Below, one piece after another: positions 35,201 through 43,213 of a stretch of DNA of 64,000 bases. Each line of letters opens with the position of its first letter. The stretch's first letter is position 1. Source of the stretch: Streptomyces sp. Ag109_O5-1 (GTDB lineage Bacteria; Actinomycetota; Actinomycetes; Streptomycetales; Streptomycetaceae); NCBI RefSeq assembly GCF_003814875.1, contig NZ_RKQF01000001.1, positions 7,006,001 through 7,070,000 of the forward strand, in the 5' to 3' direction. Both the position numbers and the translations under genes were made by a program. The notes under the pieces were generated by a model. The model was not told where the DNA came from. It made no database searches and worked only from the letters and a program-made list of their open reading frames with translations.

Positions 35201-35673
35201 GGTTCGTGCGGCGGGGTGCCGGTGAGCAGCAGGGTCCTGCGCTCGCCTTCGATGTCGGCGACCTGGATGTCGGAGACCGGTCCCCAGGGCAGCTTGCGGC
35301 CCGGGTCGCCGTCGGGGGAGACCTTGTAGGCCCAGGTGAAATAGGAGAACGGCTGTCCGTGCGAGGCGACGGCGAGGATGTCCCCGTCCGGAGTCCAGCC
35401 GCACACCTGGGTGTCGGCGCTGCCCCAGTACGTCAGCTGCCGTCCGGGCCCGCCGTCCACGTCGACCAGGTGGATCTCGGGCACCAGGCTGCGCCAGCTC
35501 GTGTACGCGACCCGGCGGCCGTCGGGGGAGAAACGCGGGTGGCCGACCTTGGTGCGGTCGACGGTTTGCCGCCAGGCGCGGCCCGGGGCGTCGAGCGAGG
35601 TCAGCCAGAGGTCGTCCTCGGCCACGAAGCACAACAGGTCGCCGTGGAGATGCGGCAGGCGCAGATAGCTCAC
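32272..35673 (-). CDS. Tricorn protease
   Basis: Tricorn is a large cytoplasmic serine protease that processes peptides released by the proteasome. The 1133 residues contain a six-bladed N-terminal beta-propeller, a second propeller, a PDZ domain (about 780-860) and a C-terminal catalytic domain. Expected active-site elements are visible: Ser-His in GTSHAYV, the nucleophile in TSSDGDM and the Glu in VENHGVAPD. An unusual Asp-rich low-complexity insert lies in the second propeller. The GTG at 35673 overlaps its GGGGAGG ribosome site. A CTG at 35664 has GGAGG at ideal 8-base spacing and may be the true start. Confidence 0.93.
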   Translation of the reverse strand: MSYLRLPHLHGDLLCFVAEDDLWLTSLDAPGRAWRQTVDRTKVGHPRFSPDGRRVAYTSWRSLVPEIHLVDVDGGPGRQLTYWGSADTQVCGWTPDGDILAVASHGQPFSYFTWAYKVSPDGDPGRKLPWGPVSDIQVADIEGERRTLLLTGTPPHEPAGWKRYRGGAMGRLWLHGQRLLDGIGGHLCAPMFVGGRIAFLSDHEGVGNLYSCAYDGSDLRRHTDHDAFYARHASSDGTRVVYQCAGDLWLVDDLGPDAAPRRLDVRLSGPRAGRRPYQVPAAQHVDGVSVDETGRASAVVVRGSLYWLTHRDGPARTIADTPGVRVRLPEMLGSTGQIAYVTDAGGEDAVEIAYLPRATGDRPPRRLASGQLGRVLELVSDPLGERLAVAAHDGRLLLIDVTEDADGVEASLDSLDSADLVDHVDPVDSVDSIDGIDDVDDVDTTEADDIDSSDGTSSGGVVTELIQSINGPVRDLAFSPDGSWLTWSHPGIGRSLRQIKMARISDRHVIDVTNGRFEDENPVFTRDGRYLAFLSWRGFDPVYDVHTGDLSFPLGCRPYLVPLSSATPSPFALSPDGRPAAGGLDPVEDEEPGEGGAVTVEVEGLESRVTPFPVTASKYSAMYPVAGGGLVWLRWPISGALGETFVNPADTSGRPTLEYFNISKAKKSELVDHLDWFTVSGDGSRLVVVDEGELRAVPSTESGDGDTTVWIDLRRILHEVDPPAEWRQAYAEAGRLIRDYFWDPGMCGIDWDGVLDQYRPLVERVASPDEFADLLREVLGELGTSHAYVTPARRNEGPPHYQRLQGLLGANFVHRDGGWTVQRILPGDSSDSKARSPLAGTGIREGAVLTHVDGRPVDPLTGPYPLLAGAGGTTVELTFTPGEGESGPPRRVAVLPLIDERPLRYQDWVAKRRAVVREVSGGKCGYLHIPDMGGSGWAQFNRDLRMEVSRPALIVDVRGNAGGHISELVVEKLTRTILGWDLTRNAQPVSYASNAPRGPIVALTDEATSSDGDMITAAIKLLRLGPVVGQRTWGGVVGMTGRHRLGDGTVITVPMNAAWFEDYGWSVENHGVAPDVEVLRTPLDWAEGRHVEMDDAIQLALDLLTTHPAALPPDHSEAPDRSRPKLPPRPTAT
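34304..34449. repeat. Degenerate ATCAAC-type microrepeats in tricorn
   Basis: This AT-richer block inside the tricorn gene consists of short degenerate units such as ATCAAC, GTCAAC and GATCAA. On the minus strand they encode a chain of Asp with Val, Ile, Ser and Leu (for example DSVDSIDGIDDVDDVD). It has the look of replication slippage and interrupts the propeller. Confidence 0.75.
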
Positions 35674-35734
35674 CTCCCCATGCTTTTCCGGCCGCAGGGG
35701 CCCAGCAACTCGTGGGGGCGCACCTGTCTCGAAA

Positions 35735-35769
35735 GTACGTGAGAGAGCACACGTACGAAACGGTTTCGT
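35735..35769. promoter_or_regulatory. Two overlapping dyads between tricorn and TetR genes
   Basis: GTACGTG, eight bases, CACGTAC covers 35735-35756. ACGAAAC-G-GTTTCGT covers 35755-35769 and is a 15-bp palindrome typical of TetR operators. Both sit in the 167-bp divergent gap, so either could let the TetR protein control itself, the downstream transporter and possibly tricorn. Confidence 0.7.
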
Positions 35770-35840
35770 TTCTATAGATCTCAGGGTATCTTCATGGTGT
35801 ACGCAAGAAGATGCCGATGGAGCAGGGAAGGGTGAGTGGC

Positions 35841-36443
35841 ATGGCTGAGGTCGCAACGGCGCGTCGCAGTCGGATCACGCCCGAGCGTGAGGCCGAGCTG
35901 TACGGGGCCGTGCTCGACCTGCTCCGCGAGGTCGGCTACGACGCCCTCACCATGGACGCCGTCGCCGCACGCACCAAGTCCAGCAAGGCCACCCTCTACC
36001 GCCAGTGGGGCGGAAAGGCCGAGCTGGTGGCCAAGGCGGTGCGGTACAACAAGCCGGGCGGCCGGCTGGGCGAGATCGACACCGGTTCCCTCCGGGGCGA
36101 TCTGCACGCCCTCACCATGCGCTCGGACGACTGCGAGATGGAGCAGAACTCCGCGCTCATGCGGGGCCTCGCCATGGCGATCCACGGAAACCCGGATCTC
36201 CTGACGGCGTTCAAGGAGCATCTGATCGAGCCCGAGATGGCCGAGTTCCAGAGTGTGCTGCAGCGCGCGATCGTCCGGGGTGAGGTCCGTGCGGACAACC
36301 CGGCGATCGACTTCGTGATGCACATGATGATCGGCGGGTTCGCCGCTCGTTCGCTGATCGACGAGCAGCCGCCGACGCAGTCCTTCCTTCTGTCGTACAT
36401 CGACGCCGTGGTGCTCCCCGCCCTCGGCGTGACCACGCGCTGA
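35841..36443 (+). CDS. TetR family repressor
   Basis: This 200-residue protein has an N-terminal TetR helix-turn-helix (EVGYDALTMDAVAARTKSSK, then ATLYRQWGGK) at about residues 18-70. The C-terminal ligand domain is TetR_C_11-like. Start at ATG 35841, preceded by GAAGGGTGAG; the ATG codons at 35811 and 35817 lack this. It sits directly upstream of an MMPL exporter, the common layout where the regulator senses the exported compound. A matching palindrome lies upstream. Confidence 0.92.
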   Translation: MAEVATARRSRITPEREAELYGAVLDLLREVGYDALTMDAVAARTKSSKATLYRQWGGKAELVAKAVRYNKPGGRLGEIDTGSLRGDLHALTMRSDDCEMEQNSALMRGLAMAIHGNPDLLTAFKEHLIEPEMAEFQSVLQRAIVRGEVRADNPAIDFVMHMMIGGFAARSLIDEQPPTQSFLLSYIDAVVLPALGVTTR

Positions 36444-36566
36444 CGATTTCCCGCAGCCAGCCCACCTGACGTCTCCGCTCACGTCGTCGGGCCGATCAGC
36501 CCTGCCCCCACCGGGTTGATCACCCCTGCCCTGAAAACCCCACGACCTGACCGGGAGTACGCCCTC

Positions 36567-38783
36567 GTGGCCACATTGCTCTACAAGCTGGGCCGGTTCG
36601 CCTTTCGGCGACGGCACTTCGTCGCCCTCATATGGGTGGCGCTGCTGACCCTCGCCGGCGTCGGCGCGGCCAATGCCCCCGCCGCGGGCTCCACGTCCTT
36701 CTCGATCCCCGGCACGGAGGCCCAGAAGGCCTTCGACCTGCTGGAACAGCGCTTCCCCGGCTCCAGCGCCGACGGTGCGACCGCCCGGGTCGTCTTCAAG
36801 GCCCCCGTAGGGGAGAAGATCTCCGACACCCTGAACAAGGCGACCGTCGAGAAGACGGTGAAGAAGCTGGCCGACGGCTCCGAGGTCACCTCCGTCGCCG
36901 ACCCCTTCAAGACGCACGCCGTCAGCAAGGACGGCACCGTCGCCTACGCGTCGGTGCGGTACGACGTGTCCGGCATGGAGCTCAAGGACTCCTCCCGCGA
37001 CGCGCTGAAGGCGGCCGGGAACGATGCGCAGAAGGCCGGGCTGACCGTCGAGATCGGCGGTGACGCGCTGCAGGCCGGAGCCGAAGCAGGGGCGGCCGGC
37101 GAGGTCATCGGCCTCGCCATCGCCGCCGTCGTCCTCGTCATCACCCTGGGCTCGCTGGTCGCGGCCGGACTGCCGCTGCTGACGGCGATCATCGGCGTCG
37201 GTATCGGCGTCTCCACCATCACCACGCTCGCCAAGGCGCTCGACCTCGGCGACACCACGTCCACGCTGGCGCTGATGATCGGTCTCGCGGTAGGTATCGA
37301 CTACGCGCTGTTCATCGTCTCCCGCTACCGCGGCGAGCTGGCCGAGGGCCGGGACCGCGAGGAGGCGGTCGGCCGGGCGGCCGGTACCGCCGGTTCGGCG
37401 GTGGTCTTCGCGGGCCTCACGGTCGTGATCGCGCTGGCGGGCCTCTCGGTCGTCGGCGTCCCCATGCTCACCAAGATGGGCCTCGCGGCGGCCGGCACGG
37501 TCGTGGTCGCCGTCCTGATCGCGCTGACCATGATCCCGGCCCTGCTCGGCTACGCGGGCAAGCGGGTCAAGCCGGCCGGCGAGAAGCGCCGCAAGAAGAC
37601 CGAGGGCCACGCCAAGCAGGGCAAGCCCGGTCTGGGCGAGCGCTGGGCGAGCTTCGTCGTCCGCCGCCCGGCCGCCGTACTGCTGCTCGGCGTGGTCGGC
37701 CTGGGCGCGGTCGCCCTCCCGGCCACCCAACTCCAGCTCGGCCTGCCCGACGACGGCTCCCAGCCGACGTCCACCACCCAGCGCCGCGCCTACGACCTCC
37801 TGTCGGAGGGCTTCGGTCCCGGCTTCAACGGTCCCCTGGTGGTCGTGATCGACGCCAAGGACAGCGACCACCCCAAGGCCGCGGCCACCACGGTCGCCGA
37901 CGACATCAAGGGCCTCAAGGACGTCGTCACCGTCACCCCGGCGACGTTCAACAAGGCCGGCGACACCGCGACGATCACCGTGATCCCGTCGTCCAAGCCG
38001 TCCTCCGTGCAGACCGAGGACCTGGTACACGTCATCCGGGACAACGGCGCCGGCATCAAGGCCGACACGGGCGCGAAGGTGCTGGTCACCGGTACCACCG
38101 CGATGAACATCGACTTCTCGCAGAAGCTCAACGACGCGCTGGTCCCGTATCTGGCCCTGGTGGTCGGCCTCGCCTTCCTCCTCCTGATCGTGGTCTTCCG
38201 GTCCGTCCTCGTCCCGCTGAAGGCGGCTCTCGGCTTCCTGCTCAGCGTGCTCGCCGCGCTCGGCGCCGTCGTCGCGGTCTTCCAGTGGGGCTGGCTCGGC
38301 AGCCTGCTCGGCGTCCAGCAGACCGGCCCGATCATGTCGATGATGCCGATCTTCATGGTGGGCGTGGTCTTCGGTCTCGCGATGGACTACGAGGTGTTCC
38401 TCGTGACCCGGATGCGAGAGGCGTACGTCCACGGGGAGACGCCGGGCCAGGCCGTCGTGACCGGCTTCCGACACAGCGCGCGCGTCGTGGGCGCCGCCGC
38501 CGTCATCATGATGTCCGTCTTCGGAGGTTTCATCACCTCCAGCGAGTCCATGATCAAGATGATCGGCTTCGGCCTCGCGATCGCCGTCTTCTTCGACGCG
38601 TTCATCGTCCGCATGGCGATCGTCCCGGCGGTGCTAGCCCTGCTCGGCAAGCGCGCCTGGTGGCTGCCGAAGTGGCTGGACCGCGCCCTGCCCAACGTCG
38701 ACGTCGAGGGCGAGGGCCTGCGCACCGCCTCCGACCGGGCGGCCGGCAAGGACGACGAGGACCGGGAACTGGTACGCGCCTGA
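36567..38783 (+). CDS. MMPL family RND exporter
   Basis: This 738-residue, 12-helix transporter is of the MMPL branch of RND permeases, driven by proton influx. Both halves carry the family's GxxxDY signatures: GLAVGIDYALFIVSRYR and AMDYEVFLVTRMREAY. Two extracytoplasmic porter domains lie at about 45-175 and 400-530. I chose the GTG at 36567, since GGGAG lies 9 bases upstream and the first helix follows soon after. The substrate, likely a lipid or hydrophobic compound, is not evident. It is probably controlled by the TetR gene 123 bases upstream. Confidence 0.93.
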   Translation: MATLLYKLGRFAFRRRHFVALIWVALLTLAGVGAANAPAAGSTSFSIPGTEAQKAFDLLEQRFPGSSADGATARVVFKAPVGEKISDTLNKATVEKTVKKLADGSEVTSVADPFKTHAVSKDGTVAYASVRYDVSGMELKDSSRDALKAAGNDAQKAGLTVEIGGDALQAGAEAGAAGEVIGLAIAAVVLVITLGSLVAAGLPLLTAIIGVGIGVSTITTLAKALDLGDTTSTLALMIGLAVGIDYALFIVSRYRGELAEGRDREEAVGRAAGTAGSAVVFAGLTVVIALAGLSVVGVPMLTKMGLAAAGTVVVAVLIALTMIPALLGYAGKRVKPAGEKRRKKTEGHAKQGKPGLGERWASFVVRRPAAVLLLGVVGLGAVALPATQLQLGLPDDGSQPTSTTQRRAYDLLSEGFGPGFNGPLVVVIDAKDSDHPKAAATTVADDIKGLKDVVTVTPATFNKAGDTATITVIPSSKPSSVQTEDLVHVIRDNGAGIKADTGAKVLVTGTTAMNIDFSQKLNDALVPYLALVVGLAFLLLIVVFRSVLVPLKAALGFLLSVLAALGAVVAVFQWGWLGSLLGVQQTGPIMSMMPIFMVGVVFGLAMDYEVFLVTRMREAYVHGETPGQAVVTGFRHSARVVGAAAVIMMSVFGGFITSSESMIKMIGFGLAIAVFFDAFIVRMAIVPAVLALLGKRAWWLPKWLDRALPNVDVEGEGLRTASDRAAGKDDEDRELVRA

Positions 38784-38803
38784 CGCATGGCGCATGACAG
38801 ACC

Positions 38804-38842
38804 GCCGGTGAGGGTCCGTGGGGACGGGGCGCCCTCACCGGC
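38804..38842 (+). terminator. Terminator after the MMPL gene
   Basis: GCCGGTGAGGG and CCCTCACCGGC form an 11-bp perfect stem with a 17-base loop, 20 bases after the stop. Confidence 0.7.
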
Positions 38843-38914
38843 TTCCTCGTTCCCGCACGGGAACGCGCGTTATCCGCTCGCAGTCGCCGTGTCCCCCTGG
38901 CTAGCGTGCCCCGT

Positions 38915-39436
38915 ATGACGACGACAGCCGCCACTGACGCCGATGCCGGGGATTCCGGCGCCCACCCCCGTTTCGCCGCGGCCCTCGCGGAGCTGGGACT
39001 GGGGGAGCTGACCTCCCGCATCCGACGCTTCCCGGACGCGACCCGTACCGCCGCCGAGGCTGCCGTGGCGGTCGGCTGCGAGCTGAGCGAGATCTGCAAG
39101 TCGCTGATCTTCGCGGCCGACGGGGTGCCGGTGCTCGTGCTGATGGACGGCGCCTCCCGGGTCGACGTGGAACTCGTCCGCAAGGAACTCGGCGCCGAGA
39201 AGGTGACGAGGGCCAAGGCGGACGTCGTACGCGAGACGACCGGGTACGCCATCGGGGGCGTGCCGCCGTTCGGGCACCGTACCCGCACGCGCGTGCTCGC
39301 CGACCGGGCGCTGCTGCGGCACGGCACGGTGTGGGCCGCCGCCGGCAACCCCCACGCTGTCTTCCCGATCGCGCCCGCCGCCCTGGTGACGCACGCCGGC
39401 GCCACGGTCGTGGACGTGCGCGAGCCCTCCGCGTGA
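38915..39436 (+). CDS. YbaK/ProX-like aminoacyl-tRNA deacylase
   Basis: This 173-residue protein is of the YbaK/EbsC family, which clears misacylated Pro-tRNA or related species. It contains ELSEICKSLIFAADG with the conserved Lys, and GYAIGGVPPFGH, the family's GxxxGGxxPxG loop. The ATG at 38915 follows TAGCGT by 7 bases, with no ribosome site, so it may be leaderless. The next gene's GTG overlaps its stop (GTGA), making it translationally coupled to a transporter that is now broken. Confidence 0.9.
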   Translation: MTTTAATDADAGDSGAHPRFAAALAELGLGELTSRIRRFPDATRTAAEAAVAVGCELSEICKSLIFAADGVPVLVLMDGASRVDVELVRKELGAEKVTRAKADVVRETTGYAIGGVPPFGHRTRTRVLADRALLRHGTVWAAAGNPHAVFPIAPAALVTHAGATVVDVREPSA

Positions 39437-40176
39437 CCCCACTGGTCACCGCGGCCGTCCTGGTCGCCGCGGTCACGCACGCCGGCTGGAACGCGATCGC
39501 CCACCGGATCACCGACAAACTCGTCGGCTCCTCCCTGATCGCCGCCGGCGGGGTGCTGATCGGGCTGCTCCTGATGCCGTTCGCCGCGGTCCCGGCGGCG
39601 GCCGCATGGCCGTACCTGATCGCCTCCTCGGTCGTCCATGTCGCGTACTTCGCGCTGCTGATGCTCTCCTTCCGGCTCGGCGACTTCGGGCAGGCGTACC
39701 CGATCGCGCGCGGCACCGCACCGCTGCTGGTCACCCTGTTCGCCGCCGTGTTCGCGCACGAGGTGCCCGACGCCCCGGCGGCCGCGGGGATCGCCGTGTC
39801 CTGCGCCGGGCTCGCCGGGGTCGCGCTGTGGGGGCTGCGCGGCCGCCGGCCCGACTGGGCGGCGATCGGGGCCGCCCTCGCCACGGGCCTGTCGATCGCC
39901 GCGTACACGGTCATCGACGGCCTCGGGGTACGGGCCTCCGGCTCCTCCGTCGGCTACATCGCCTGGCTGATGGCCCTCCAGGGCCTGGTGATCCCTGGCT
40001 ACGCCCTGTACCGCAGACACGGCGAACTGATCACCACGGCGCGCCCGTTCGCGGCCCTGGGACTGTTCGGCGCCGCCCTCTCCGTACTCGCCTACGGTCT
40101 CGTCCTCTGGGCCCAGACCCGCGCCGAACTCGCACCGATCGCCGCCCTGCGCGAGTCGTCGGTCAACCCGTGCTGA
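39433..40176 (+). pseudogene. EamA/DMT transporter, 5' part, cut by insert
   Basis: The open frame gives 247 residues of a drug/metabolite transporter with two EamA repeats, starting VTPLVTAAVLVAAVTHAGWN. The family normally runs to about 280-300 residues and ten helices. Homology stops at ALRESS near 40158, where the frame enters foreign sequence and ends after five more codons (VNPC stop). The missing 39 C-terminal residues are found in frame at 44405-44524, beyond a 4.2-kb insert. The protein lacks its last helix and is probably non-functional. Confidence 0.9.
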
Positions 40177-40405
40177 TGCAGTAATAACTTGGCTGTTCAG
40201 AGGTCACAGGTCGCGGTTATTTGCAGTCCCCTCCGCCGTCCGTCTACGCCTCGAACCAAGTTGATCAAGCCATCCGATACTACTGCTTCGAGACATCCTC
40301 ATAATTGATGTGGACTCAACAATGGGGCAATGCTTGCCCTCCTTTGGGTTGTTGATCTTTGGATCACGCCAGAGAGCTGATTTTGACCACGAGGGGGGAA
40401 CGACC

Positions 40406-40798
40406 ATGTTGAGCAAGAAGCTGGTGGTTGCTGCCATGACGGGTGCGCTCGTCATGACGGGAACGAGCGCGTTCGCGTTCGGTACGAAGAGCACATCGTT
40501 GCAGAACGGGACCTTGAGCATCTTCGCTCAGGACGGCTGCGATGTCTCTGCGAACTGCAGCCTGTACTACTCCTCCACGACTTACAAGAAGACTGGTGGC
40601 AGTAGCGTGTCGATTCAACTCGGCATGACCACCGGAGACTCTCTGTACCTGGACACGGCGAAGACGATCAAATCAGGGCAGACGGCGTCGCACAGTTGGG
40701 GCGGTAAGAGCAAGGCTGCCGTTCCTGACTGCACCATCGTCGGATACATGAAGGCCAGCACCGGCGACTACTACACGCCGCCCGTCGACGTCTGCTAA
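40406..40798 (+). CDS. Secreted four-cysteine protein, unknown
   Basis: This 130-residue protein has a clear Sec signal (MLSKKLVVAAMTGALVMTG), with likely cleavage after SAFA at residue 24. The mature part is about 106 residues, Ser/Thr/Gly/Tyr-rich, with four cysteines at 45, 51, 109 and 130 (the last residue). These could form two disulfides. It resembles small extracellular beta-rich proteins, but I cannot place it in a family. GAGGGGGGAACG precedes the ATG. A terminator follows, so it is its own transcription unit. Confidence 0.8.
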   Translation: MLSKKLVVAAMTGALVMTGTSAFAFGTKSTSLQNGTLSIFAQDGCDVSANCSLYYSSTTYKKTGGSSVSIQLGMTTGDSLYLDTAKTIKSGQTASHSWGGKSKAAVPDCTIVGYMKASTGDYYTPPVDVC

Positions 40799-40810
40799 CT
40801 ACTGTGGTGC

Positions 40811-40845
40811 GATGCCCAGGGAGCAAGTCTCAATCCCTGGGCGTC
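40811..40845 (+). terminator. Terminator after the secreted-protein gene
   Basis: The core stem is GCCCAGGGA (40814-40822) with TCCCTGGGC (40834-40842), extended on both sides with a G-T pair. It starts 13 bases after the stop. Confidence 0.7.
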
Positions 40846-40864
40846 GTGCCCGTAAGGTCATCAC

Positions 40865-42139
40865 GTGATTGAAGCGTCCATCGCAGCCGTTCCAGGCCTG
40901 GTTGTCTCCTTCCTGATACTTGCCGTCCTGCTCGGCCTCCCGACGGCACTGGTGGCGAAAGCTCGCGGCAAGTCCTGGCCGCTGCGAACCGCGCTGGCGG
41001 TGTACCTGGCGGGCATTCTCGCCGTGACCCTACTCGCGGGCAACGCCGGCCTGAAGCCGGGACAGTGTGACACCGGAGCACCTATCCATCTTTTTACGTC
41101 GGCGGGTTCTCTGTTGAACATCGCCCTTTTCGCTCCCGGCGCTTTCCTGGCTGTCCTGTTGTTCAGGCGGCCGGTTACCGTCGCGGCGGCGTTCGGCCTT
41201 TTGAGCGCGGCAGTGGAACTGACCCAGGCCTTGGGCAACCTCGGCCGCGCATGCAGCGCTACTGATTTCGTGGCCAACGGGACCGGCGCTGTGTTGGGCG
41301 CTGCTATCGGTGCCGTATGGCTGTACCGGCGGGGCCAGACGACGGGTAAGCCTGCTCGTGACCTCGTATGGGGTGTTGCCCTCGCAACGCTGGGTGCCCT
41401 GGGTATGGCGGGAGTGTTCCACGATCGGATCAAGCCGGTGGATGTCGTTGCGCAGGACGGCCGGACCCACAGTCTTGCGGAATCCTCCGTTCAAGCCAAC
41501 GAATGGATCACTGTCGCGGCTCAGGGAATCTTCGGTAGCGGCACGGAGGTACAGCAGTCTGAAACCGATAAGCACGGTGACCGCCTGCGAATCAGTGTCC
41601 GGACCAATCGGGGCAAGATCTCTGGTTGGTGGCCCGACAAGACCTTGGAGAGCGCTTGGTCTTCGAACACGCGGGGGGATGAGGGGAACCTCAACGAGGA
41701 CCAGGTAGCCGCAGCGGCTGACAAGTTCGCGCGCCGGTGGTTCGCAGAGGATGTGGCGGGGAGCAAGCGAGTAGTTCGCTCGATAGGAGACGGCTCCACC
41801 CGGGCCTACACCGTCACCTACCGGCGGTACGTTAATGGCGTGATGATGCCGATGCGACTGAATGTCACGATCACAACAACTGCTCGTGTCATGGGATTCA
41901 CGGCCAGGACGATTGAAGATCCTGAGCTGGCCACGGTCACGGTGGATGAGGCGAAGGCCCGAAGCATCGCAAAGCAGAAGACAGGACGGACCCCTAAAGC
42001 GTCCCTCCTCTTGGCGCAGAATGTTTCCGATGTTTGGAGGCCTGTCTGGATCGTCGGAACCGGTAAAAGCGATGTCTCGGTTGACGCTTCGACCGGCATT
42101 GTGATCGCTGACACTGAGATACCGGGAAAATCCAACTGA
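40865..42139 (+). CDS. VanZ-like membrane protein with PepSY-like domain
   Basis: This 424-residue protein has an N-terminal VanZ-type membrane domain (about 1-155) of five or so helices, including SAAVELTQALGNLGRACSATDF, shown here by its core ELTQ and the following ATDFVANG. A further helix lies at about 168-185. An extracytoplasmic region of about 240 residues follows, ending in a PepSY-like unit (about 355-424, VTVDEAKARSIAKQKTG). VanZ proteins are linked to resistance to glycopeptide or lipopeptide stress, but the mechanism is unsettled. GTG at 40865 with AAGG upstream. Base composition is lower in GC than in the surrounding core genes. Confidence 0.85.
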   Translation: MIEASIAAVPGLVVSFLILAVLLGLPTALVAKARGKSWPLRTALAVYLAGILAVTLLAGNAGLKPGQCDTGAPIHLFTSAGSLLNIALFAPGAFLAVLLFRRPVTVAAAFGLLSAAVELTQALGNLGRACSATDFVANGTGAVLGAAIGAVWLYRRGQTTGKPARDLVWGVALATLGALGMAGVFHDRIKPVDVVAQDGRTHSLAESSVQANEWITVAAQGIFGSGTEVQQSETDKHGDRLRISVRTNRGKISGWWPDKTLESAWSSNTRGDEGNLNEDQVAAAADKFARRWFAEDVAGSKRVVRSIGDGSTRAYTVTYRRYVNGVMMPMRLNVTITTTARVMGFTARTIEDPELATVTVDEAKARSIAKQKTGRTPKASLLLAQNVSDVWRPVWIVGTGKSDVSVDASTGIVIADTEIPGKSN

Positions 42140-42152
42140 GGCGCAACTGCTG

Positions 42153-42187
42153 GTAGGGCTTCGCGGTATTCGCGAATCGGGCCCTAC
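42153..42187 (+). terminator. Terminator after the VanZ-like gene
   Basis: The outer stem is GTAGGGC/GCCCTAC and the inner stem TTCGCG/CGCGAA with a GTATT loop, 13 bases past the stop. Confidence 0.7.
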
Positions 42188-42214
42188 GCCATGCTCACCG
42201 TGTGCCTTTGGCGT

Positions 42215-42445
42215 TGTTTTCAGCCACGCTGGCCGAGGTTGCCGACGTGCTCGACGCACACACCGTGCTGCCCTTTCCCGTCCCGCACGACTTCACCGAC
42301 GGTTTCCAGATCGCCCTACTTGCGTCCCCGGCAGTGCTACCTTGACCGGCCCGTTCGGCGGGCCGGTTCCACCTTCGCTGAGCTGTCGCCCGTCGTCGTA
42401 GAGGCGGCGATCGCCCGGCTCCGCGCCGGTCTCGACTCCGGTCAG
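42215..42445 (+). pseudogene. Decayed second copy of methyltransferase 3' end
   Basis: About 230 bases match the region 44089-44305 of the intact methyltransferase, clearly similar by eye. In one frame it reads LAEVADVLDAHTVLPFPVPHDFTDGFQ. After a frameshift another frame reads AGSTFAELSPVVVEAAIARL. The intact gene has VAEVADALDAHTVTPFPIP and SSTFAQLPPSVVEPAIARL at these places. Start, SAM-binding part and stop context are gone. Together with the intact copy it forms an imperfect direct repeat around 42.4-44.1 kb. Confidence 0.85.
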
Positions 42446-42470
42446 GGGCTGGCCTCAGTTGACGGGGTTC

Positions 42471-43154
42471 TCACCCTAGCGTGAGCCATCGGATGCCGAG
42501 TCGGCTGACGTCCGATGCTTCCTCCTTGGAGATCGGCTCGCGTCCGGTGGCCTTGTGCAGGAAGCGAAGTTGATCCCAACCCAGCTTCTCCACTGTGGCT
42601 GCTCCGTCCGGTCCGAGCAGCAGTTCCTGCACCAGATCAGCGGCCGGGGAGGTCAGCCACGGTTCGCGCCCCAGGGCGTCGGCAAGGTCCAAGCCGTGCA
42701 CGGCGACCTCGACCACGCGCGTCAGCAGGAACTCCGACAGGAGCATCGGATCGCCGTGCCGGGTGCGAACCACACGCCCTTCGGGTTCGGTCCGGCACAG
42801 TCGGTCCACCTGTTGCCACACGGTGTTGAAGTCGTCGGCGAGCGCGGCGCCGTTGAGCTGTGTGGCCGCGTGGTCCTGGGCCAGGGTGATCCGGGCCGCG
42901 TTGGTGTCAGGAGCGAAGCGGTCGTCGGACCGGTAGTACTCCGCTGCCGAGACCTCGGCACGGGGCGGTGCCGGCGCGGCCAGCATGCCCGGCAGCCAGG
43001 CGATCACCACCCGGATGTGAGCCAGCAGGTCACTCACATTCCACGGCACGCACCGTGTCGGCAGACTCCATTCGGCCGTTGAGACCCCGGTCATCGCCCG
43101 CGCGAGCTCGTTCGCCTCCAGACGAAACGCTTCGACCACCCGCCCCTGATCCAT
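42471..43154 (-). CDS. Maleylpyruvate isomerase-fold (MDMPI) protein
   Basis: This 227-residue protein is of the mycothiol-dependent maleylpyruvate isomerase/DinB-like family. The N-terminal helical domain contains CVPWNVSDLLAHIRVVIAWL, and the metal-site helix reads VEVAVHGLDLADALG. Family members act in mycothiol-linked chemistry, but many have no known reaction. ATG at 43154 is preferred to 43202 because homologous N-termini begin near MDQGRVVEAF; neither start has a strong ribosome site. It lies inside the insert and opposite in direction to the VanZ gene. Confidence 0.8.
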   Translation of the reverse strand: MDQGRVVEAFRLEANELARAMTGVSTAEWSLPTRCVPWNVSDLLAHIRVVIAWLPGMLAAPAPPRAEVSAAEYYRSDDRFAPDTNAARITLAQDHAATQLNGAALADDFNTVWQQVDRLCRTEPEGRVVRTRHGDPMLLSEFLLTRVVEVAVHGLDLADALGREPWLTSPAADLVQELLLGPDGAATVEKLGWDQLRFLHKATGREPISKEEASDVSRLGIRWLTLG

Positions 43155-43213
43155 ACCGATCAAGCTACCGGCCGGGACTCGTGCAGTGGCAGAAGCCGTC
43201 ATCCCGGAGATGC

